Source: Paramacrobiotus metropolitanus (Eukaryota > Tardigrada > Eutardigrada > Parachela > Macrobiotidae). Taken from it: a stretch of DNA of 64,000 nucleotides. The notes beneath the pieces are model-generated. The model had not been told where the DNA came from, ran no database searches, and saw only the letters and a program-made list of their open reading frames with translations. The stretch is taken from NCBI RefSeq assembly GCF_019649055.1, contig NW_026570337.1, positions 1-64,000 of the forward strand, in the 5' to 3' direction. The translations under genes were made by a program, and so were the position numbers. Positions 43,852 through 53,166 of this stretch are shown piece after piece. The number at the start of each line of letters is the position of its first letter. The first letter of the stretch is position 1.

Positions 43852-45183
43852 TTAATCCAAATCCACGATTTTCTTGGCATTGTTGATGTTGGCCATGCGT
43901 TGCTCCAAAGCCTCGCGCACATACTTGATGTGGTCAATTCCGGTATACACGCGCGCCTTTAGAGTGTTGACCAGCGCTTTACAGTTGTTCGTGATGTTCT
44001 GCTCGCTCTCGACCATCTTCAGCAGTTTGTCGATGCCTTCAGTGTTGTCAGCCTTATCGTCGCCGGGTTTTTCAGCTTTTACCCTGGGCTTTTCGGTTTT
44101 CGTTTCTTTGCGTTGTTCGCTCTTTTAGGGTGCCACATATCGCGGGCGAGCATTCATTTCCTTCAGTTGACTCAATTTAATGATTGGCTCCCGTTTGATG
44201 CGAGCATCCTTGCTGGAGCGAACAAGCAAATTGGCTCCAGTGGTGTTGTTTTTGGCCGGATCGATGGCATCCAAACGCTCCATGACTCCGTCCACAATTA
44301 ATTCGACATCTTCGCCAACATAGCCGAAGCTGGCGTCGGTGACGCCTTGTTCCAGTTCTTTTCCGTTCTTTTCTATCTTCAGAGTGGCCATCTTCACATC
44401 TGCAAGTCACTGTGGTTATTGCATTGAGAACACAGAGAAAAGTACTGCACACTTGCAAGCAAAAGTATAGCCACAATTTCTGGGTTTCGTTATTTGGAAA
44501 TTCTACAAACTTACTGATTGTTTGAGCCAGCGTGTCGCACAGACAACAACCGCGAATGCTGCAAGCCACAGATCAATGCAACTGTGCACGTACAAACTCC
44601 CGTAAACCATCACGATCTGCTTCTTCTCCAAGAGCCGATCTAGTCCGCGGTTGAACCAGTATTCGTAGTTCTCTAGCTGCAGGTGATAAGTTTCGTAAGC
44701 CCATTGTTGAATCTCCGGGCGTGACATGGCATAACGCGCGTGATAAAGAATTGCCCGGATCATGCATCGCAATTTGCTATAGGTGTCCACTAGCTTAACC
44801 TCGCGGCTGTTATAAACCTCTTCAGCGACTTCTAGAACGAATCGCCCGTCGCGCGCCATCTTTTTCGGTAGAATTCCAGCGTTAATGGCGTCTTCTAGAA
44901 ATACTTCAACGCGATCCGCAGTGAAATCCGAGTTCAAATCCTGCACGAACTGCTTTATAGAAGCGAGATCCACATAATACCCAGTAATATCCGCTTCAAG
45001 AATGCAGGCATGTGCGGCTGTGTGCATTGCCAGTTGACGACGGCGTGCTGCGGTTTCGTTCTCCGCAAATGGCGCAGCCATTGCAAACTGCACGGATTCC
45101 CGCGTGCGTTCTTTCCAGTAGGTAGCGTGCTCCACAGCGTCAGTCTCTGGCGATGGCGATGGCTCTCCGGGCTGTCCAGACAT
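43852..45183 (-). pseudogene. antisense cargo gene E, spliced, one in-frame stop
   Basis: ATG at 45183 (MSGQPGEPSPSPETDAVEH) opens 220 clean codons of a helical, acidic protein ending near a GTAAGT donor at about 44,512. An acceptor TTGCAG at about 44,404 precedes a second protein-like frame (MATLKIEKNGKELEQGV ... ) that reads to the stop at 43,852 through one TAA (44,125-44,127). The end is Lys/Glu-rich, then ALEQRMANINNAKKIVDLD. The two phases differ by one base, so either a base is missing or these are two genes. It lies opposite to gag-pol inside the retrotransposon. An antisense intron survives retrotransposition because the genomic RNA cannot splice it. No family recognised. Confidence 0.55.
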
Positions 45184-45774
45184 TATGAAATGAGTTGGTT
45201 AAAATATAATATAGGATAAGGAAAGAACAGAAATAAACAAAGAAAACCATCACCACAGAAGAATAAAATATTGCAGGGTTCGTCGCTTTTAGTGTTATGA
45301 GGGAACAGCTGAAGTTTTCTGCGCTTACGGTGCGGCATTTAGGTCGCCTGTCACCCGCTCCGAGGCGCGAGTCCGTGCGGAAACTATGCAGTTTCCGGTC
45401 TGTGTTTTGAATGTTTCCCAGACGCGTCTTCTGCGTTTTACTCTTAACAATTTGTATGTTTTTCTTTAGAACTTAAAGCGCTGTTGTCTCAAAATTTTAT
45501 TTTTACGGCTAATTATCAAAATCGATGGCAAGAGATCGATCAGCTTTACGGCTGTATTTTGTCTGTAAAAGTGCGAAAACTGTGGAATTTTAGGCTTGTC
45601 GCCTGTCACCCGCCATTTGGTTGGTTGCCTGTATTCTTTGTTTCCGGTTTCGGTGCCAGCCTGTTGTGATCAGCTGTGTTCTGCACTTGCTGTTTTTGCT
45701 ATCTCAGTTATTGTAGTTCCTGGATTGTCAACATTTTAGTTTTCTATTTCCAAAACCTATTGTTAGTATTAAAA
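45184..45774. other. divergent promoter region of cargo genes E and F
   Basis: 590 bp between the ATG of gene E (minus) and gene F (plus). No ORF of interest. Geometry suggests promoters for both directions; no TATA box clearly recognised. Confidence 0.35.
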
Positions 45775-47263
45775 ATGTCGCCACCTGCGAAGAAACAGGC
45801 AGCGCGCAAGACTGTATCGCGCAACCCGCGTCCGAGCCGTGCCCTGTCTGGCCTCAGCTTTGGTTTTTCAACAAACAGTGATGAAGCTCGCTCATCCAGC
45901 AGAGTTACTCGCGCACGAGTTTATCGTCGCACTTCCACTCAGCCAGCGTTTTCTGCTCAATCCCTGGACCATCTGGTTGTGCTGATGCAGCAAAAAGTCC
46001 TAAACCTTCCACCAGTCGGGCAGGAGCAGTTACAGCTGCATTGCGTCGTCGTTATCGCGAGAGCAAGCGTATTGCCATTGCGCGTCGCAATGCTACTGTT
46101 GTAAGCCGTGGAAACCGTCGTGGCAAGTTTCCGGTTGATCCAGAAGTAGAGATTTCCCAGCCGTCCCTGAATAAACCCGACAATCAGCAGAGTAGTCTTT
46201 CACGACAACTGGGTACTCCAGACCTTACGGAAGATGAATCACAATCGTCGGAAACTGCGTCAGTGCGGGCACAACGAGGTATTGTTGGGTTTGGCGTTGT
46301 CTCTGTGATGTTGTGGTTTTTCAGGTGTTTGTTTCATATCCGCTTGTTCTAGCTTATAATCTCTGTTTGTTACGAATATCCTGCACTCGGATAGCTGATA
46401 TTTGTCGTGCTATGGCCAGCATTTAGTACAGGCTTATTTTGTCCGTTTTTATTAGATGAAGAGCATTTACGTCGTGGTGAAATTTTGTATGTGCCGTATA
46501 ACCCGGATGCACCGCGGCCGGCTTTCAAGACTAAGCAGACGGCTCGTAAACGTGCATCTTCGGCTGTGTTCCCACGGATGGTGTAGCAAACAAGAACGGT
46601 GAGCAGGATGTGGCTATTTCGCAGGCTTATTTTTCCGGCCTTAATCGCTTTCATCCCCGTTATTCGAAACCGAATCCGAATGGAACATTAATTCATCGTA
46701 CTTTTTATATCCGAATGGAACATTAATTCATCGTTTTGATCTTTGCTCCGTCACTTCTCGGTTGCCTACGCCTATTGCACTTAAACTCCGACGGCAATAT
46801 TTGTATTTAAATCCTGTTTTTATTGGTTTGTTTAAAGAAATCGGCAACTGTCAGCGGGCGGATGCGGCTTTGCGCCAAGCAGCTGTCTGGAAATGGGGTG
46901 AATGATGAGCCTGAGCCGTCCACTTCAGCGGGTCCGTATCATCTTCGCACTCGTGGAGAATCATCATCTTCGTCAGAAAATGACACTTCCTCTTCGGATG
47001 AAGATGATGGCAGCGATGATCCTGCTGCAGTAGTGTCTGCTGATGAAAACGCTGATGAGGAAGCTGAAGACACCCATATGGAAATTGACGATAGTGATAA
47101 GGATGGATCCGACTTGGAGAAAATGGAAGTAGATCCATTGCCGTCTCTGCAGCCAGTTGCACCTGTTGTGCCACCCGTTCCAGCTATTGTTCATGAAGAT
47201 TCGCCAGAAATTGCGGAACCGGTAGTCTACGGTCAGCAGCAGCCACATTCTGATGAACTGTAG
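45775..47263 (+). pseudogene. cargo gene F, basic start and acidic tail, frame-broken
   Basis: ATG at 45775. Segments in successive frames form one protein of roughly 440-490 residues. First a very basic start (MSPPAKKQAARKTVSRNPRP), a -1 change near 45,955, then RRRYRESKRIAIARRNATVV. An intron that keeps phase can be placed at 46279-46431. Then LFCPFLLDEEHLRRGEILYVPYNPD, a -1 change near 46,565, a 35-bp tandem duplication (46,676 and 46,711), a hydrophobic-basic block (LKLRRQYLYLNPVFIGLFKE), a +1 change near 46,900, and a strongly acidic Ser/Asp/Glu tail to the TAG at 47263. A basic head with an acidic tail suggests a nucleic-acid or histone-binding nuclear protein; this is only inference. 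Confidence 0.5.
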
Positions 47264-47783
47264 TGCTACATCATCTTACATCTTGTGTTGTTATTTTGGT
47301 ATTTCTGTTGTTATTTGTACGCAAGCAGAGCCGCCTTTTATTTTTGTATTCTATCGACTGCTTTGGATCACTTATTCCGGAAATACCTTTCGTGTTTTCA
47401 ATTTTTGAGGAATTGTGCGCTGCTTAATTTCTACTTTTATTTTCATTTTTCGATGCGCTATTTAGAGTCAATGAACTGGTCGTAACCGAATCTTCCGTTC
47501 TGCCTAGATCTGATCTGATCTTCTGATTAATTTGAATTAAAGGATATAGCGCGATGCGCTGATTGGTCGTTTCTTTTACCTGTGGAATTTGCCGCACTTT
47601 AAACTTTCGCTCTGGCAGACCGGTATAAAATCACTGGCGTGTAGCGTGCAGAAATCGGCATTGTGGATTTTTCGTTTCGGCGCAGTAGCGTGTACAATTT
47701 TTTGCTCTTTCGGTGTCCGATTTTAACGCTAGTCTCTCGTTACCTTCCTGCGTTAAAGGTCATTAGTTTTCTTGATTCTGGGC
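47264..47783. other. spacer between cargo genes F and H
   Basis: No gene supported; T-rich. Probably the 3' end of F and promoter of the next gene. Confidence 0.35.
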
Positions 47784-48565
47784 ATGCCGCCTATCGATCC
47801 TAACCGTGCTTTCGACAAATTGGTAGACGCCATCTTTCATTCGTCTTCCAATCAACAGCAGAATAATGCCGGTTATAATTTCCGAGGAAAGGGTGGAGGC
47901 CGTGGTGCTTTCCGTGGCAACTTTCGTCCGTACGGCCGAGGAAATCATCGGAATTTTGGAGACAATAATCTCCGTCGAGGAAACGATCACTGGCGTCGTA
48001 ATGGCCGACATCTGGGCGCACCGGAGGTTATTGAAGTACCTGATGGAGCTCCTAACCCAGTTGCTCCAGTGGAAGCTGCCGCCCCAGACATGGAGGTTGA
48101 CTTCCCGGGAAACCAAGCGCCGAATGCACCGAATCCGGGCCAGGGCAATGGAGTTGTGGTTGCAGGTCAGCCCCATGGTGTCGACCCTGCTGTCAATATA
48201 CCTGGCCCGCCAGCCTTGAATGTTGTTGTCCCTCCGGCTGTTATTCCGCCTGTGCAGGTGCAGCAGAATGCTGAGTTTCCGGGTTTGCCGCCGAATGTTT
48301 TGCCGCTACCTTATGTGCCGCTTGTCCGCGATGCCCGCGACCGTTCTCAGCTGATCGTCCACGTGCGCCTTCTGCTCCTTCTGGCCCTGTGGGTTCTGCT
48401 GATCATAATTTCGTCCCTGGTTATTTGCCCCAGCAGCAGCAGCGTGAATTGGATGCTGATCGTCGCCGACAGATGGCTGCGGAGGCGTCTCGCCGTTTAA
48501 ACGCCGCTGCATCTGGCTCTGGAATGACTGGTCTATTTTCATTGGCTCCTAGTGCTGGCAAGTAA
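47784..48565 (+). pseudogene. cargo gene H, RGG-rich RNA-binding-like protein, one frame break
   Basis: ATG at 47784 (MPPIDPNRAFDKLVDAIFH). Residues 25-75 are Gly/Arg/Asn-rich with RGG/FRG units (GKGGGRGAFRGNFRPYGRG), as in RNA-binding proteins and in this element's own Gag. A long Pro/Ala/Val-rich linker follows. Near 48,345 a -1 change leads into a clean end with LPQQQQRELDADRRRQMAAE and MTGLFSLAPSAGK before the TAA at 48,563. Without the change the frame turns into implausible Leu/Val-rich sequence. It may bind the element RNA; function unproven. Confidence 0.55.
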
Positions 48566-49247
48566 CATTGAATAACCTTTCGATGATCTGTTATTGTTTT
48601 CCTTTTGATCTCACCCGAGTTACTGGTTGTTGTGTTATTTTGTGAATCATTCTGATGCACTGAAGCCGTATTTGTTATTTCTTGTTGTTATCCTTTTACT
48701 GTTTATATTTTGTCTCGGCTTATTAGTTATTTGTACTCGTGATCTTTATACAACTATGATTGGCTTGTTTGTTATTGTTGATTGATCTTGTTGCTGTATA
48801 GTGTAGTATGTAGTATTCGAGAATTCGTAAGAATATTACTGGTTCATGATCGCGGTTCGTGCTCTCTTTTATGGATTACTCTCGTGTTGACAATTACATA
48901 TTCACAATTCTTCAATTTTCACAATTCTCCGATTTTACCATCAATAAAGCTTTATGCCGTATGCTGTACATACACTCATACCACTCTGAAACGGCACATG
49001 CAATATCAGTAGTTCATAGTTTGCCTCTTTGATCCTTGGACCTCCGCCCTGCCAAACCCGTGGCCTTCCGGATGCCGCTTCGCCGAGGATTCCACACACT
49101 CTCTGGAATCGCGGCGTACAGTCACATTGGGCATCGGATGGACACGTGGATTGTGCGGTGGATCGGGATCGGGATGGACGCAAGTGCACAATCGCACTGG
49201 GATGTTGCGGGATGGATTGTTTATATTGGCACGGCCAAGCATCGTTC
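48566..49247. other. 3' untranslated region of the element
   Basis: No supported gene. The last 240 bp before the 3' LTR are GC-richer, with GATCGGGATCGGGATGGA-type short repeats. Confidence 0.4.
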
Positions 49248-49254
49248 GTGGGGG
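49248..49254 (+). other. short polypurine-like tract
   Basis: GTGGGGG directly before the 3' LTR, the expected place of the plus-strand primer. It is short and has one T. Confidence 0.5.
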
Positions 49255-49828
49255 TGACGTGTGGGAGTAAGATCACACGCCGGAGTGTACGTACGGATGC
49301 TGACTGTCCGCCTTCCACCTGCAACACAAACGAATATCTAGTCAATCTCTACTGTGATTTGCTGTTCTCTTCTATTAGCGGTGTATGTGATGTCATAGCG
49401 CGAAGTCTATATAAGTTCTTGTCACTTCTAATATCGGGGATGAGTAGTCTGAGATTTGCTTCTGAGACTGCTTTTCTAATTACGATTTCCTAGCGTTGTG
49501 GACTGTGAAGTGCATTAATAAAGAGGCAGCAATACCTGTTCCTTCTGATGTACATGATCGTTCCCGGATTATTGCATAGAATACAGGTTTGCTCGCGACA
49601 CAATCGTCCTAGCTCTTTGTTGATCCTCATAGAAACTGCGACCGGAAGTTGTAGTTGGAGTGTTCCTGAGGGATTCCTGAGTTCTCATGTTCCTGAGCCG
49701 TTGTCGTTTCCACCATAAGGATCTGTTACAGTTTGAGATGAGAGTTGCCTACCGATTGAGCATTACAGGCGTGGAAGAGTAAAGATTGTTCATGGAGCTC
49801 TAACCAGCGTGAACGCTTATACACGACA
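49255..49828 (+). repeat. 3' LTR
   Basis: 574 bp, 8 differences from the 5' LTR by eye (about 98.6% identity). TATATAA at 49408-49414, AATAAA at 49517-49522. Followed by CATG, the right target-site copy. Confidence 0.95.
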
Positions 49829-50407
49829 CATGGAGGGTCCGCCTACATTAAGGGACAAAGTTTACCATAACAAGCAAAGGAAGCTTTTGCTTTCAAATTG
49901 AAGGTAATTAGTGATCTGATATATAGTACCAAATTCGTGCAATTAATCAATATTCATTGTAAAATTTGATACCTTAAACAACCGAGGTTTGATGTAAGGG
50001 CGATCTTCGTATTACGTGCGTATATTTGCAGAATTTATAGGAGGTCATGGAAAGAATTATCGCAGTCGAATTTGATAAAGCGTTTTGCAGTCGGCAGGAT
50101 GTGGATTACAAGAAAACCGATCAACATTCAGAGAGGAAAAAGTGTATCAGCAGAGATTTCAAGATATGCGAGACAGAGACACTTTCTAATCTGAATATTT
50201 CTTAGATATAGCCTCATTATCCGTCATTAATTAAGATACGAGCACCTGATGTTCAAACGTTGGTTACGCTGCCAAAGATACGGGTGCGTCGACTTTCAAG
50301 TCTGCCATAAAAATTAAGCATTAACCATGCCAAAAAAACAATGCTAACAAATATTCTAAACAAACTTGCTCGGGAGTATCGATCACAAGCTACCAACATC
50401 CATTTTG
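49829..50407. other. no gene seen
   Basis: Right flank of the retrotransposon, AT-rich. It begins with the CATG target copy (49829-49832). Confidence 0.4.
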
Positions 50408-51336
50408 TTAAAACGCTTGTTTACGGACTTTTTTCGCAACCAACATAATCATCTCCCTGAGGTCTGCAAAGCTCAGCGCGAGCACAATCGGATCGACCAC
50501 CGACTGCGCGGAGAACATCATCGCGCCAATCTGCAGCCACACATACGGCAGCTGCACGTTAAACACCAGCTGGATGGTGAAATAAGACACGCCCGGCGTC
50601 CAGCAGATCACGACGCTGAACGTCAGACACACCAGCAGCACCAGTGCTCGTTTCGGTTTTATCCGGGGTGCTTTCGTATCCACAACCGGTATAGGATTGG
50701 AATGGTGCTCCGTATGACTCGACACGGTGGTGATGCGCGCGCTAAACCGTCTTCTTCGCCGGTAAAACAAGAACGCATTGCATCCCACTATGAAGATCAT
50801 CGGGAAGGTGTAGTTAACCAACTCCGTGGCGGTATCCCACGCCCATAGTGCCGCCATGTTGATCAGGCATTTCCCGTAGAAGTGGGGATTCGATAGTACA
50901 GTCCATCCATCACGACACCGTACAACGGCTGCACGTGACAGTACAGAAACATGACTACACACAGCCCAACAGCGATGGACGTGGTGTGATACTTGTAGGA
51001 CACCGGCTGCGTGATGGCCCATAAACGGTTAACGGTGATGAGGAGGTGAGCGTGGACGACGGCCACCGAGGGCGGGTAGATCGTGTAGAAGAGAAATGTG
51101 CAGAGCGCGTCGCCCATCCACCATTTACTGTAGAGACTATACAGGATGTTAATGGGGCCCTGTGTGGCGATGTAGAAAAAGGTCATCAGGATGAGGTTAA
51201 ATAGGTACACGGAGAACGAAGTGTGAAGGCGTCGGTTGGCGATGAATAGCAGCGCCGCAACCAGGATCAGGGTGTCCATAATCGGGACGAACGTCCATGA
51301 CTTGGTAATATCAGCGGCTGTGGAATTGTTCAGCAT
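50408..51336 (-). pseudogene. rhodopsin-type GPCR, one frame break
   Basis: ATG at 51336 (MLNNSTAAD, with an N-glycosylation site). Seven hydrophobic helices can be read: TM1 FVPIMDTLILVAALLFIA, TM2 FNLILMTFFYIATQGPINIL, TM3 ending LLITVNRLWAI, TM4 SIAVGLCVVMFLYCH; then after a -1 change near 50,895 TM5 FPMIFIVGCNAFLFYRRRR, TM6 with CWTP, TM7 with VVDPIVLALSF. The DRY box is NRL, and NPxxY is reduced to DPIVL. Cys in TM3 (ALCTF) and in loop 2 (FYGKC) could form the usual disulfide. One exon, about 308 residues. Class A GPCRs signal through G proteins; the ligand is unknown. The single slip could be a missing base. Confidence 0.75.
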
Positions 51337-53166
51337 TATGGAGTAGATGTTCTACTGCACAGCTGGAGATTTGTACTGGATTGGAACAAATCTGCTAGTC
51401 TGCAGTAGCTCTTGTAGGGTAAAAATTGAAGTGCGGTGCACAGGTGCATAAATATCATAATCATAATTGTAATCGAAGAACTGCTTGGGATAATATGAAT
51501 TCAGCATATTTAAACACACTTTTTTACTTGATTATAATCCTAAGCCAGGTGAGAGCGGGCTTAGGACTAAGCCGCTCCCAGCACCGATGTGTTCCAGAAC
51601 GAACATCCACTTATAAATGCAAAGTAAGTGAATAATATGGACGAGTACTTCGTGCAGTTTAGGAGACATCTGCAAAAAGCACTGGAAGACGGGAAATCGG
51701 TGTACATATCTGTAGCACGTGAAGACATTAATATTGAGATTAACTGAGCGATTCCAGCGTAGCCGAAATCCGAGAATCCGCTCGCTCGAAATCTGCGTAG
51801 TAGCCGAGCCGAGCCGAGAATCGGACGCCGAAATCCGGCGTAGCGGCTCGGTAGTAGATTTCGCATTAAGCATAAAACGAGAACATACTGGGCCAAAATA
51901 GCCAAAATCAGCACCTAACCCCTCGCTTTTATTGCGACTGAGATTTGAGAACTTCCGTCGGTAAGAGTTTGAGTATGCAAATATCCCCAATAAGAACCAT
52001 GAAGAAGTCTAATAAGGCAAAATGGCGATCCGTGGCATCTGACGTGCAGGAAATATTGTCGGTCCGCTTTACGAAATTTAATATGAAGTGTCAAACACCC
52101 TTCGAGTCTTTGAGACGTGTGCCATAACATGGAATTCGACACCACACTGGCAAAGCCGACGATGCACTAACCAACAACAAAAGCAGTACAAGCATCTCCT
52201 CTGCACATAGTGATCGGCATCAGCTGATGCATCGAGTCTCCTACCGGATCATCCTACATTTACTGTGCTGTGTTTTATGGTAATCCTGTCATTTGTGCAC
52301 TGGTATTCAATGCCGTCTAACCGTTTGAAATAACCGTCACCATGATGGCTTGATTGATGTCGATCAATTGTTGTGAACATATAGATCACTTTTGACCTTT
52401 TTCAGTTTTCCTTGCTTTGACAGGTGGCCTTTGCCAATGCAGTACTTTTGTCTAATGAATCCGGAAAGGTCGAACTTTCAATTCGTGACGAAGTGAAAAT
52501 ATGACCTCTGTCTGGAATCGTTGCTTTAAAAGTTAAAACTGCGCCTTTGTTACTGCCTTCGTTCCTGATGCTGTTATCCCTGTTTCCAGTACTAAAATAA
52601 CCAGATTTATTCTTCCCATTGAAAGCTTGGATGACACCGACAGGCGACTGCAGATTTAAACGCTGATGATGGAATGATCAATGAAGTCACAGATTATCTT
52701 GCTCATTCACATGCCTGCCAACTTCTCAAAGTTCTAAAATTTCGCTTTTACAAGATGCAGGACTGCAGCCGTTCTGTTCTGATTGCACCCGCCAGGAGCA
52801 GCGGTATCTGCACCGCAGAGCTCACACAGTCAGTGGTAGCCTGCGCATGAAGGCTAGCTTTTTTCAAACGTTCGGATAATTTTCTTCATTATTTGAGTAG
52901 AGGATTTCTGTATTTATTCCTTGTCACTCTATCCCCATCGTTACTGATTTTTCCTGCACGAGAAATTGTTACGTACCCTATTTCTTTTGTGAAACTGTAA
53001 TTAGTTGCTCCCCTTTCCTTCCCACTGCACAGAGCAAGGTTCGCTGCTTACACGCTTGTTTATTAATTACAGCGAGCTGTTGGCTGACGTCCTTGTGTGT
53101 TTGTGGGCGCCTGCAGGTGAAGAAGTGTTCGTGAAAGTCTGCTAGTTACCCAATAACCCAACGATA
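51337..53166. other. no gene seen; low-complexity and dispersed repeats
   Basis: 51,745-51,870 is a patch of repeated CCGAAATCCG/GCGTAG/CCGAGCCGAG words. 52,035-52,165 is the second copy of the dispersed repeat at 15.5 kb. Otherwise no supported ORF. Confidence 0.4.
52035..52165 (+). repeat. dispersed repeat, copy B
   Basis: Similar to 15,535-15,660: GACGTGCAGGAAATATTGTCGG, TTTACGAAATTTAATATGAAG, GACGTGTGCCATAACATG and ACACTGGCAAAGCCGACG align in order. Confidence 0.55.

Larger units (their letters stand above)
26083..49828 (+). mobile_element. giant LTR retrotransposon, Ty3/Gypsy type, 23.7 kb
   Basis: Two direct 574-bp repeats start TGACGTG and end ACGACA (26083-26656 and 49255-49828). 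They are flanked by the 4-bp duplication CATG (26079-26082 and 49829-49832), so both LTRs belong to one insertion. Order inside: PBS, structured leader, gag, protease, extra H2C2 module, RT, RNase H, integrase, second extra H2C2 module, then about 10 kb of cargo genes with a tRNA-like array and one antisense gene, then the G-rich tract. Typical Ty3/Gypsy elements are 5-12 kb. RT before integrase and the FIDD catalytic box place it in Ty3/Gypsy. Coding regions are interrupted many times although the LTRs are about 98.6% identical. Confidence 0.95.

Noticed and set aside
47763-48176. Antisense ORF over cargo gene H
   Set aside because: Mirror of the Gly/Arg codons; no independent support.
50366-50848. 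Plus-strand ORF of 160 codons over the GPCR
   Set aside because: Shadow of the receptor on the opposite strand; His/Arg-rich without any motif.
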